Shown here: in pieces, positions 17,636 through 25,378 of the stretch | How the letters are laid out: each line of letters opens with the position of its first letter | Position numbering within the stretch: the stretch's first letter is position 1 | Assembly (NCBI RefSeq): GCF_021261325.1 | Contig: NZ_JAJSBI010000009.1 | Location: forward strand, 124,001 to 188,000 | Direction of reading: 5' to 3' | Origin: Streptomyces guryensis | Lineage (GTDB): Bacteria; Actinomycetota; Actinomycetes; Streptomycetales; Streptomycetaceae | DNA: 64,000 bases | Made by a program: the position numbers and the translations under genes | The notes under the pieces: generated by a model | Database searches by the model: none | What the model was told of the DNA's origin: nothing | Seen by the model: only the letters and a program-made list of their open reading frames with translations

Positions 17636-18502
17636 TCAAAGCGCCCGGAACAGACCTTCCTGGACCACCGACACCAGCAGCCGGCCCTCGACGTCGTAGA
17701 TCCGCCCGCGTGCCAGGCCCCGGCCGCCCGTCGCGATCGGTGACTCCTGGTCGTAGAGGAACCACTCGTCCGCGCGGAACGGCCGGTGGAACCACATGGC
17801 GTGATCCAGGGACGCGATGTCGAAACTCTGTGGACCCCACAGGGGTTGGACCGGGATACGGACTGCGTCCAGGAGCGTCATGTCGCTGGCGTAGGTCAGC
17901 GCGCAGGTGTGCACGACCGGGTCGTCGCCGAGCGGTCCGACGGCGCGCATCCACACGGCGCTGCGCGGCTCGGCGTCCTTGACGTCCTCGGGCGTCCAGC
18001 GCAGCCGGTCCACATAGCGGATGTCGAAGGGCTGACGCCGGGCCATCCGCTCCAACTGCTCGGGCAGCTCGCCGTGATACTCCCGGATCTCCTCGGTGAC
18101 CGTCGGCAGGGACTCCGGGTCCGGGACCTTGCGGGCCGGCGGGAGCTGGTGCTCGAAGGAACCTTGCTCAGGCTTGTGGAAGGAGGCGGTGAGGTTGAAG
18201 ATCGTGCGGCCCTGCTGCACTGCGGTGACCCGGCGGGTGGTGAACGACCTGCCGTCCCGCACCCGTTCGACCTGGTACACGATCGGGACACCCGGACGGC
18301 CCGGCCGCAGGAAGTACGCGTGCAGGGAGTGCACCGGACGCTCGCCATCGGTGGTGCGGGCGGCGGCGACCAGCGCCTGGCCCGCCACCTGGCCGCCGAA
18401 GACCCGCTGCAGGGACTCCTGCGGGCTCAGGCCACGGAAGATGTTGACCTCGATCTGCTCCAGGTCGAGCAGGTCGACCAGACTCTCGGCCGGGTTCGTC
18501 AT
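17636..18502 (-). CDS. tesB: Acyl-CoA thioesterase II
   Basis: 288 aa double-hotdog thioesterase that hydrolyses acyl-CoA to free acid and CoA in the cytoplasm. Both hotdog halves are visible: the first with RVFGGQVAGQALVAA and HSLHAYFLRPG, the second with ALTYASDMTLLD, SLDHAMWFHRPF and VVQEGLFR. The Asp, Thr/Ser and Gln corresponding to the TesB catalytic triad are present. ATG 18502 lies 31 nt after the helicase stop, so the two genes are probably cotranscribed. Confidence 0.93.
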   Translation of the reverse strand: MTNPAESLVDLLDLEQIEVNIFRGLSPQESLQRVFGGQVAGQALVAAARTTDGERPVHSLHAYFLRPGRPGVPIVYQVERVRDGRSFTTRRVTAVQQGRTIFNLTASFHKPEQGSFEHQLPPARKVPDPESLPTVTEEIREYHGELPEQLERMARRQPFDIRYVDRLRWTPEDVKDAEPRSAVWMRAVGPLGDDPVVHTCALTYASDMTLLDAVRIPVQPLWGPQSFDIASLDHAMWFHRPFRADEWFLYDQESPIATGGRGLARGRIYDVEGRLLVSVVQEGLFRAL

Positions 18503-18533
18503 GCGTGGGGTTCTCCTTGGCTCACGACGTGGC

Positions 18534-21047
18534 TCACAGCTGGCCGACGTCGGTGACGCGGACGACCGCACGGCCCTCGGCGTCGGAGGCCGCGAGGTCG
18601 ACCTCCGCGCTGATGCCCCAGTCGTGATCGCCGTTCGGGTCGGCGAAGGTCTGACGGACGCGCCACAGGCTGTGCTCCGGCTCCTCCTCGATGAGCAGCA
18701 GCTTGGGGCCGCGCGCGTCCGGGCCGGTGCCGAGGTCGTCGTACTCGTCCCAGTACTTGTCCATCGCCTCGCCCCACGCGTCGGCGTCCCAGCCCGAGTC
18801 GGCGTCCAACTCGCCCAGTTCCTCGACCTGGTCCAGGGCCGCCAGCTCGACGCGGCGGAACATGGCGTTGCGGACCAGGACCCGGAAGGCGCGGGCATTG
18901 GAGGTGACCGGCTTGACCTCGTCGGCCTTCTCCTGGGCCTCCTCGGCGGTCATCTCCGCCGGGTTGGCGAGCTGCTCCCATTCGTCCAGCAGGCTGGAGT
19001 CGACCTGGCGGACCATCTCGCCGAGCCACTCGATGAGGTCCTGCAGGTCCTCGGACTTGAGGTCGTCGGGGATGTTGTGGTCGAGGGCCTTGTACGCACT
19101 GGCGAGGTAGCGCAGCACGATGCCCTCGGTGCGCGCCAGCTCGTAGAAGGACACCAACTCCGTGAAGGACATCGCCCGTTCGTACATGTCGCGGATGACC
19201 GACTTCGGCGACAGCGGGTGGTCGCCCACCCACGGGTGGCTCTTGCGGTACGTGTTGTAGGCGTGGAAGAGCAGCTCCTCCAGGGGCTTGGGGTAACTGA
19301 CGTCCTGGAGGCGCTCCATGCGCTCCTCGTACTCGACGCCGTCCGCCTTCATCGCGGCCACGGCCTCGCCCTTGGCCTTGTTCAGCTGGGCGACGAGGAT
19401 CTGCCGCGGGTCGTCCAGCGTCGACTCGACGACGGACACCATGTCCAGGGCGTAGGACGGCGATTCGGGTTCGAGGAGTTCGAACGCGGCGAGCGCGAAC
19501 GTGGACAGCGGCTGGTTGAGCGCGAAGTCCTGCTGCAGATCCACGGTGAGGCGGACGATGCGGCCGGTGGCGTCCGGCTCGTCGAGCTTCTCGACGATTC
19601 CGCCGTCCAGCAGCGAGCGGTAGATGGCGATCGCCCGCCGGATGTGCCGCAGCTGCTGCTTGCGCGGCTCGTGGTTGTCCTCCAACAGATGCCGCATCGC
19701 CTCGAAGGCGTTGCCCGGGCGGGCGATCACCGACAGAAGCATGGTGTGCGTCACCCGGAAGCGGGACGTCAGCGGCTCCGGATCGGAGGTGATGAGCTTC
19801 TCGAAGGTGTTCTCCGTCCACGCGACGAACCCCTCGGGCGCCTTCTTGCGGACCACCTTGCGGCGCTTCTTCGGGTCGTCGCCCGCCTTGGCGAGCGCCT
19901 TCTCGTTCTCCACGACATGCTCGGGGGCCTGGGCGACGACAAAGCCCGCGGTGTCGAAACCGGCCCGCCCGGCACGGCCCGCGATCTGGTGGAACTCACG
20001 GGCGCGCAGCGTGCGCACACGGCTGCCGTCGTACTTGGTCAGGGCCGTGAACAGCACCGTGCGGATGGGGACGTTGACGCCCACGCCGAGTGTGTCCGTA
20101 CCGCAGATCACCTTCAGCAGGCCGGCCTGCGCCAGCTTCTCCACCAGGCGCCGGTACTTGGGGAGCATGCCGGCGTGGTGGACGCCGATGCCGTGCCGCA
20201 CGTACCGGGAGAGGTTGCGGCCGAACTTGGTGGTGAAGCGGAAGTTGCCGATCAGCTCGGCGATCTGGTCCTTCTCCTCCCGCGAGCACATGTTGATGCT
20301 CATCAGCGCCTGCGCCCGCTCCACGGCCTGCGCCTGAGTGAAGTGCACGATGTAGACCGGAGCCTGCCGGGTCTCCAGCAGCTCGGTCAGTGTCTCCGTG
20401 AGCGGGGTGAGCCGGTACTCGTACGAAAGCGGGACCGGGCGGATCGCCGAGCGGACCACCGATGTGGGGCGGCCGGTGCGCCGGGTGAGGTCCTTCTCGA
20501 ACATCGAGACATCGCCGAGGGTGGCCGACATCAGGACGAACTGCGCCTGGGGCAGCTCCAGGATCGGGATCTGCCAGGCCCAGCCGCGGTCCCCCTCCGC
20601 GTAGAAGTGGAACTCGTCCATGACGACCTGGCCGACGTCCGCGGCCTTGCCGTCGCGCAGCGCGATCGAGGCGAGCACCTCGGCGGTGCAGCAGATGACG
20701 GGCGCGTCCGAGTTCACGGACGCGTCGCCGGTGAGCATGCCGACGTTCTCGGTGCCGAAGATCTTGCAGAGTTCGAAGAACTTCTCCGAGACGAGCGCCT
20801 TGATCGGCGCGGTGTAGAAAGTGACCTCGTCCCGGGCCAGGGCGGCGAAGTGGGCGCCCGCCGCGATCATGCTCTTGCCGGAGCCGGTCGGCGTCGACAC
20901 GATCACGTTCGCACCGGAGACCACCTCGATCAGCGCCTCCTCCTGATGGGGATAGAGCGTGAGACCTCGCTCCTGGGCCCACGACTCGAAGGCTTCGTAG
21001 AGGGCGTCGGGGTCGGCGGTCGGCGGCAGCTGATCGATGAGGGTCAC
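18534..21047 (-). CDS. DEAD/DEAH-box helicase, Ski2/Mtr4-like
   Basis: About 837 aa superfamily 2 helicase of the Ski2-like type, probably acting on RNA. Motifs: I TPTGSGKS (52-59), II DEFH (144-147), III SAT (174-176), VI QIAGRAGRAG (354-363). The long C-terminal half is helical and acidic. Start GTG 21047 opens VTLIDQLPPTADPDAL. An ATG at 21077 is also in frame, but neither has a strong ribosome site. The downstream tesB probably shares its transcript. Confidence 0.92.
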   Translation of the reverse strand: MTLIDQLPPTADPDALYEAFESWAQERGLTLYPHQEEALIEVVSGANVIVSTPTGSGKSMIAAGAHFAALARDEVTFYTAPIKALVSEKFFELCKIFGTENVGMLTGDASVNSDAPVICCTAEVLASIALRDGKAADVGQVVMDEFHFYAEGDRGWAWQIPILELPQAQFVLMSATLGDVSMFEKDLTRRTGRPTSVVRSAIRPVPLSYEYRLTPLTETLTELLETRQAPVYIVHFTQAQAVERAQALMSINMCSREEKDQIAELIGNFRFTTKFGRNLSRYVRHGIGVHHAGMLPKYRRLVEKLAQAGLLKVICGTDTLGVGVNVPIRTVLFTALTKYDGSRVRTLRAREFHQIAGRAGRAGFDTAGFVVAQAPEHVVENEKALAKAGDDPKKRRKVVRKKAPEGFVAWTENTFEKLITSDPEPLTSRFRVTHTMLLSVIARPGNAFEAMRHLLEDNHEPRKQQLRHIRRAIAIYRSLLDGGIVEKLDEPDATGRIVRLTVDLQQDFALNQPLSTFALAAFELLEPESPSYALDMVSVVESTLDDPRQILVAQLNKAKGEAVAAMKADGVEYEERMERLQDVSYPKPLEELLFHAYNTYRKSHPWVGDHPLSPKSVIRDMYERAMSFTELVSFYELARTEGIVLRYLASAYKALDHNIPDDLKSEDLQDLIEWLGEMVRQVDSSLLDEWEQLANPAEMTAEEAQEKADEVKPVTSNARAFRVLVRNAMFRRVELAALDQVEELGELDADSGWDADAWGEAMDKYWDEYDDLGTGPDARGPKLLLIEEEPEHSLWRVRQTFADPNGDHDWGISAEVDLAASDAEGRAVVRVTDVGQL

Positions 21048-21192
21048 GCACCCATCTTGCCTGGCGACCTCCCCCATAGGGGAATCGGTTGTCGGCAGGA
21101 AGATCACGACCAGTACGCTGTGTCGCCGACGGAGTGTCAGCGCACCCGGTCAACTGGACAGCGGCACACGAGGAATGGGGCGGGCAACGGCC

Positions 21193-21987
21193 ATGATGGG
21201 ACCAGCACACTCACTGTCGGGCGCCGCCGCCTGGCTCGGCGTCGGCGCGGCGGCTGCCGCTGCCGGCCACCCGATGCCCTGGCCGGTCATCCTGGTCGGC
21301 GCTCTGATCTGCGCCGGAGCCGCTCTCGCCCCGGACCTGGACCACAAGGCGGCCACCATCTCCCGGGCCTTCGGTCCCCTCTCCCGCGGCCTGTGCGAGA
21401 TCGTCGACAAGCTCTCCTACGCCGTCTACAAGGCGACGAAGAAGCAGGGCGACCCGCGCCGCTCCGGCGGCCACCGCACCCTCACCCACACCTGGCTGTG
21501 GGCGGTCCTGATCGGTGGGGGTACGTCGGTCGCCGCCATCACCGGTGGCCGCTGGGCGGTGCTCGCCATCCTCTTCGTCCACGTGGTGCTGGCCATCGAG
21601 GGGCTGTTGTGGCGGGCGACCCGGGGCTCCAGCGCCGATGTCCTGGTCTGGTTGCTGGCCGCTACCAGCGCGTGGATCCTCGCCGGTGTGCTGGACAAGC
21701 CGGGCAACGGCTCGGACTGGCTGTTCACCCAGCCCGGCCAGCAGTACCTGTGGCTGGGGCTGCCGATCGTGCTGGGCGCGATAGTCCACGACATCGGGGA
21801 CGCGCTGACGGTCTCCGGCTGCCCGATCCTGTGGCCGATCCCGGTGGGCCGCAAGCGCTGGTACCCGATCGGACCGCCGAAGGTCATGCGCTTCCGCGCC
21901 GGCAGCTGGGTCGAGCTCAAGGTGCTGATGCCGGTGTTCATGCTGCTGGGCGGGGTGGGCTGCGCGGCGGCCCTGAACTTCATCTGA
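21193..21987 (+). CDS. YdjM/DUF457-type membrane metal-dependent hydrolase
   Basis: About 264 aa membrane protein of the LexA-regulated YdjM-like family annotated as inner-membrane metal-dependent hydrolase. Putative metal ligands are His6 in MMGPAHSLSG, the APDLDHKAAT Asp/His cluster near residues 48-51, the GGHRTLTHT histidines and a later HDIGDALT. Five or six hydrophobic helices are visible. Start ATG 21193 is chosen because the family usually begins just before the first His motif. No strong ribosome site is seen, and ATG 21175 is an alternative. Confidence 0.85.
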   Translation: MMGPAHSLSGAAAWLGVGAAAAAAGHPMPWPVILVGALICAGAALAPDLDHKAATISRAFGPLSRGLCEIVDKLSYAVYKATKKQGDPRRSGGHRTLTHTWLWAVLIGGGTSVAAITGGRWAVLAILFVHVVLAIEGLLWRATRGSSADVLVWLLAATSAWILAGVLDKPGNGSDWLFTQPGQQYLWLGLPIVLGAIVHDIGDALTVSGCPILWPIPVGRKRWYPIGPPKVMRFRAGSWVELKVLMPVFMLLGGVGCAAALNFI

Positions 21988-22057
21988 GGAAACCGGCCCG
22001 CGGGAGTGGGGCGCGCCTGCCGTGGCCCCACCCTCCAAGCCCTCCGAGTCAGTCTCT

Positions 22058-22391
22058 TCACTGCTGGGCGGGGGAGACACCCGGCAGCGGCCTGCCGATC
22101 ACGGCGAGCGGGATGAAGAAGCAGACCTGTCTGACCGTGATGAACGACGGCAACCTGCGCAAGGCCGGCGAGTCCGAGGAGCGGAACACGGGGTTGGCGA
22201 CCTGGAGGGACGGCCCTGTTTCACCGACGCCGAGCGGGTCGCGCCGGCGCGGTGTTGCCGACCGGCTGGCCGGCGCTGATGGCGCTCTGCGGAACCGAGC
22301 CGTTGCCGGTGGCCTTGAACAGGGCTTCGTTGATCGGACCGAACTCGGGGACGAGCCTGACGGGGTTGGACGGACGCGGCCGCGTGGTCAT
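22058..22391 (-). pseudogene. Scrambled AhpD/carboxymuconolactone-decarboxylase-like pseudogene
   Basis: Three fragments of one AhpD-type gene are present but not in order. On the minus strand, ATG 22391 opens MTTRPRP then LVPEFGPINEALFKATGNG, ending after PVGNT near 22246. Also on the minus strand, 22128-22058 encodes the C-terminal end VCFFIPLAVIGRPLPG, then a stop. The middle of the protein (LTVMNDGNLRKAGESEER, then LATWRDGP and, after a 1-nt shift, FTDAERVA) is on the plus strand at about 22130-22245. So the internal segment is inverted, and the part that should follow it is deleted. Short palindromes lie at both junctions. Family assignment is from memory of AhpD-like sequences. Confidence 0.7.
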
Positions 22392-22488
22392 GACGTTTCC
22401 CTCCGGAGCCTTCGGGACGCTCACGTCGCACTGACGGATCCCGAAGGGCGGATGCGACCGCCCGGCGTCAGGCACGTCCGCGCGTACT

Positions 22489-22746
22489 TCAGGCGTCGTC
22501 CTTACCGCCGCCGTAGCGCCGCACGAACTGGGCGATGCGCCCCTCCGTGTCCACCGTCCGCGCCTTGCCGGTGTAGAACGGGTGGCTCTCGGAGGAGATC
22601 TCCACGTCCACCACCGGGTAGGTCTCGCCGTCGTCCCACTCGATGGTCTGGTCGCTGGTCGCGGTGGACCGGGTCAGGAACGCGTAGCCTGCGGCGCGGT
22701 CACGGAAGACGACCTGGTGGTAGTCGGGGTGCCTGTCCTGCTGCAT
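22489..22746 (-). CDS. rpmE2: 50S ribosomal protein L31 type B (zinc-independent)
   Basis: 85 aa alternative L31. It has no cysteine at all, so it lacks the zinc-binding CxxC of the housekeeping form; this is the C-minus paralogue that replaces it when zinc is scarce, normally under Zur. Conserved strings include [11 protein letters not shown] and [11 protein letters not shown] 22746 has AAGGAGC 6 nt upstream. A DUF5709 gene lies 28 nt upstream on the same strand and may share its promoter. I see no clear Zur box, but cannot rule one out. Confidence 0.92.
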   Translation of the reverse strand: MQQDRHPDYHQVVFRDRAAGYAFLTRSTATSDQTIEWDDGETYPVVDVEISSESHPFYTGKARTVDTEGRIAQFVRRYGGGKDDA

Positions 22747-22774
22747 GTGTGCTCCTTGGCTGGTCGACGGCTGG

Positions 22775-23245
22775 TCAGCCGGACAGGGCGTCCTCGTCCA
22801 CGATGTGCATGGCAGCCTCCTCGGCGGAGGCCGCCGCGCCGTCGATGCCCACGTCCCTGGCGACGAGCGCACTCTCCTCGTCCTCGTGCGCGCCCTCGTC
22901 CGGTGCCACGAGACGGCCGGAGCGGACGGCGCCGACCTCGTTGTCCAGGAGCTCGCCGTCGGTTCCCTCGCAGTCGCCGATGCCGTCGCTGTCGGGCATC
23001 ACGAGGTCCGGCAGTTCCTCGGCGAGCCGCTGGTCCAGGGTCTCCCCGTGCTGCCGTTCCGCCGCCGTCACATCGGCCCGCTCCACCGCCCATGGTCGGT
23101 CCGGAGGGGACCAGCCCCGGTCCAGGGGGTCGTCGACACCGTCGTCGACCAGGGTGTCCTCCACGTCGAGCAGCCCGGAGTCCTCCTGGATCTCGGATCC
23201 GTCGGGCTGGTAGACGTCGTCTCCCCATCCGTCGGCGCTGTTCAC
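22775..23245 (-). CDS. DUF5709 family protein
   Basis: 156 aa, very acidic, probably soluble and partly disordered. Features are [17 protein letters not shown] at the N-terminus, a central [23 protein letters not shown] block and an acidic end. Matches the actinobacterial DUF5709 family, whose function is unknown. GTG 23245 has GGAGG 5 nt upstream. Sits directly upstream of rpmE2. Confidence 0.8.
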   Translation of the reverse strand: MNSADGWGDDVYQPDGSEIQEDSGLLDVEDTLVDDGVDDPLDRGWSPPDRPWAVERADVTAAERQHGETLDQRLAEELPDLVMPDSDGIGDCEGTDGELLDNEVGAVRSGRLVAPDEGAHEDEESALVARDVGIDGAAASAEEAAMHIVDEDALSG

Positions 23246-23485
23246 GGGTACCTCCAGGTGGTGGGGACGGGCCCGTTTCTCACCGCGTGGGGCGTCGGTG
23301 TGCCATGACGCGGAGCACAGGCTGCGCCCGGGAGGAACCGTCGGTCCCAGGGCGCTCCCCGAGCCGGTGCCGATATCCAGCCTTCCACCCCTTTTCGGGA
23401 CTGCGCAACGGCACGGCAGCAGGAGGTGTGCGGTGCCGGGGGGAAAGCGGCGCCGTGGGTCATGGCCGGGTGCCGCGGGCCGACG

Positions 23486-24130
23486 TCAGCTGTGCAGCTC
23501 GGCCGACGACCAGACATGGCCGTCGTCCGTCACGAGATCGACACGGTCGATGGCGTTGGCCGCTCCGTAGGCGATCCAGGTGGCCCGGCCGGAGGACGGC
23601 ATCCACCACTGGCCGGCGTCACGGGTGGAGCCGTCCTTGAGGAGGAGCCGACAGGTGTAGTGGGTGCCGGGCAGCCCGGCAGTGATCTGCATGACCACGA
23701 CGTGCTCCGCGCCGGCGCGGCTCGGTTCGACGCTGCCGACCCGCGCCCCCGTGCCGGTGAGCAGCAGGGCTCCGTGATCGCTCGCGGTCACCTGGACCGG
23801 GGCCGAGTCGTGGTGCAGGAGTGCGGTGCCGACCGTGCCCAGACCCAGTCCGGCCGCGGCGGCCGCGGCGACCAGCAGCGGGGTCCGGTGGCGCCGGCGG
23901 GCGGGGGAGGGACGGCGCAGTTCCAGGCGGTCGAGGACCCGGCCGTCGAAGCCCGGCGGGGCCGCGACGGCCGGGGTCGCGGGCAGCACGGCGTCGACGG
24001 CCGCCGACAGGTCGTCGTAGGCCCTGCGGCAGGTGGCGCAGGCGGTGAGGTGGCGCAGCAGCTCCGCCGGTTCGCCGGGGAGGGTGCCGAGGGCCAGGGC
24101 GGTCAGCTCGTCCTCGTCAGGATGTTCCAT
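23486..24130 (-). CDS. Membrane anti-sigma factor (RskA-like, zinc-finger type)
   Basis: 214 aa anti-sigma factor for the overlapping ECF gene. The N-terminal cytoplasmic ZAS motif is His27-x3-Cys31-x2-Cys34 (HLTACATC). One transmembrane helix lies at about 83-104 after a basic stretch (RRRHRT). The extracytoplasmic domain is of the RskA_C type (VVVMQITAGLPGTHYTCRL and GQWWMPSSGRATW). Its first 14 nt overlap the sigma gene, so translation is coupled. Release probably follows regulated proteolysis or a redox signal; the signal itself is unknown. Confidence 0.92.
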   Translation of the reverse strand: MEHPDEDELTALALGTLPGEPAELLRHLTACATCRRAYDDLSAAVDAVLPATPAVAAPPGFDGRVLDRLELRRPSPARRRHRTPLLVAAAAAAGLGLGTVGTALLHHDSAPVQVTASDHGALLLTGTGARVGSVEPSRAGAEHVVVMQITAGLPGTHYTCRLLLKDGSTRDAGQWWMPSSGRATWIAYGAANAIDRVDLVTDDGHVWSSAELHS

Positions 24131-24716
24131 CGCGGCTTCCCTCCTTCAGTGCGTCGCGCAGCCTGCGCAGGCCGGTACGGATACGGGTCTTGGCGGTGCC
24201 CAGCGGAATGCACTCGTGCCTGCCCACCTCGGCGGCGGTGCAGCCGCCGAGCACGGCGAGCGCGACCGCCCTGGCCTGCTCGACCGGCAGGGCCCGCAGC
24301 CGGTCGAGGGCGCGCTCGCTCTCCAGGGCGATCAGGGCCAGCCTTTCCGTGCCGTCCGAGTCGTTCTCGGCCCGCAGGGTCACATCCAGGAGCCGCTCCA
24401 GGGTCTCGGCCAGGACGGGAGTGGAGCGCCGCGCCCGCACGGCGTCGATCGCGGCGTTACGGGTGATGGTCAGCAGCCAGGTGAGCGCCGAGGCCCGCCG
24501 GGGGTCGTAGTTGCCCGCGGCCCGCCAGGCCCGTACGAACACCTCCTGGCTCACGTCCTCGGCCAGGACCGGGTCCCGGGTCACCGACACCGCCAGCCCG
24601 TACACCGCGTCCTGGAACCGGCGCACGAAGGCGACCGCCGCCTGCTCGTCGCCCAGCGCGAAACCGGCGACGAGTGAGGCGTCGTCGACCCGGTCGGCCC
24701 GTGGGAACAGCTCCAC
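24117..24716 (-). CDS. ECF RNA polymerase sigma factor (SigK/ECF19-like)
   Basis: 199 aa, group IV sigma factor. Region 2 (FVRRFQDAVYGLAVSVTRDPVLAEDVSQEVFVRAW) and region 4 (ALPVEQARAVALAVLGG, then GTAKTRIRTGLRRLRDAL) are both complete. Longer frames upstream have no ribosome site. GTG 24716 is chosen because a promoter match (CAATCC-N16-CGTACA) ends 7 nt before it, so the transcript probably starts at the GTG and is leaderless. Paired with the RskA-like anti-sigma gene and divergent from a lipoprotein gene with the same promoter motif. The ECF19 label is by resemblance of the sigma/anti-sigma pair. Confidence 0.88.
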   Translation of the reverse strand: MELFPRADRVDDASLVAGFALGDEQAAVAFVRRFQDAVYGLAVSVTRDPVLAEDVSQEVFVRAWRAAGNYDPRRASALTWLLTITRNAAIDAVRARRSTPVLAETLERLLDVTLRAENDSDGTERLALIALESERALDRLRALPVEQARAVALAVLGGCTAAEVGRHECIPLGTAKTRIRTGLRRLRDALKEGSRDGTS

Positions 24717-24723
24717 GTAGATA

Positions 24724-24751
24724 TGTACGCACGGGAACACCGAAAGGATTG
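24724..24751 (-). promoter_or_regulatory. Predicted ECF autoregulated promoter of the sigma gene
   Basis: On the minus strand CAATCC (24751-24746), a 16-nt spacer and CGTACA (24729-24724) are followed 7 nt later by the sigma-factor GTG. The same two hexamers with the same spacing occur on the plus strand in front of the lipoprotein gene. Confidence 0.65.
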
Positions 24752-24765
24752 AGCGCAATCCGCCC

Positions 24766-24793
24766 CAATCCGTCCACATCGTTCGCCCGTACA
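24766..24793 (+). promoter_or_regulatory. Predicted ECF promoter of the lipoprotein gene
   Basis: CAATCC (24766-24771), 16 nt, CGTACA (24788-24793), 27 nt upstream of the lipoprotein ATG. Identical in both hexamers and spacing to the divergent sigma promoter. A 6-bp inverted repeat (GGATTG-AGCG-CAATCC, 24746-24761) lies between the two cores and includes the -35 of the sigma promoter. Confidence 0.65.
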
Positions 24794-24820
24794 ACCCCCG
24801 ACAGAAGGGACGGAGAGACC

Positions 24821-25330
24821 ATGAGGCGAACCAGGATCACCGTGGCGGGGATCGCACTCGCAGGTCTGGCGCTTGCCGGCTGCGGCGGCGCGAGCGGCAG
24901 CGCCCACAGCGTCAGCCCGGCAGCGGCCACCATGAACACCTCGACCCTCAAGACAAGCCACTCAGCGGTGGGCGACATCCTCGTCGACGGCGGCGGACGC
25001 ACGCTGTACCTGTTCACCGAGGACGGCAAGAACACCAACTCGATGAACTGCAACGCCGCATGCATGAAGCTGTGGCCGCACATGGAGGGCAAGCCGCACG
25101 CGGGCGCCGGCGTCGACGCGCACCTCATCGGCCACACGAAGGGGTCGGGAACCCCTCAGGTCACCTACGCCGGACACCCGCTGTACTACTACGCCAAGGA
25201 CCGGAAGGCCGGCGATCTGAAGGGGCAGGGCATCGACAAGATCTGGTACGTCCTGAACGCCAAGGGCACGGCGATCAAGAAGGCCGTCCCGGCGTCGAAC
25301 AACAGCGGTGGCGGTGGATATGGGTACTGA
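24821..25330 (+). CDS. Secreted-repeat lipoprotein (COG4315 type)
   Basis: 169 aa lipoprotein. The signal ends in the lipobox LAGC with Cys21 as the lipidated residue. The body carries two Lipoprotein_15-type repeats with aromatic-rich signatures: LYLFTEDGKNTNSMNCNAACMKLWP and PLYYYAKDRKAGDLKGQGIDKIWYVL. Two cysteines in the first repeat (CNAAC) could form a disulfide or bind metal. The end is Gly-rich. ATG 24821 has GGAG upstream. Placed divergently from an ECF sigma/anti-sigma pair and with the same promoter motif, so it is the likeliest target of that sigma factor. Biochemical function unknown. Confidence 0.88.
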   Translation: MRRTRITVAGIALAGLALAGCGGASGSAHSVSPAAATMNTSTLKTSHSAVGDILVDGGGRTLYLFTEDGKNTNSMNCNAACMKLWPHMEGKPHAGAGVDAHLIGHTKGSGTPQVTYAGHPLYYYAKDRKAGDLKGQGIDKIWYVLNAKGTAIKKAVPASNNSGGGGYGY

Positions 25331-25368
25331 CCCGGTCGGGTACCGCCGAACGGCGGGCCCCGACCGGG
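25331..25368. terminator. Bidirectional hairpin terminator
   Basis: Directly after the lipoprotein stop, CCCGGTCGGG (25331-25340) pairs with CCCGACCGGG (25359-25368). Inside it a second hairpin, CCGCCG-AA-CGGCGG (25343-25356), forms. It separates the lipoprotein gene from the convergent ABC gene ending at 25379. Confidence 0.75.
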
Positions 25369-25378
25369 CCGGGAACGC

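Noticed and set aside
18096-23213. A very long plus-strand open frame (1705 codons) across the helicase region
   Set aside because: It is antisense to tesB, the helicase, rpmE2 and other genes with clear motifs. Stop codons are scarce in antisense frames of such GC-rich DNA, and its product is low-complexity with no family features.
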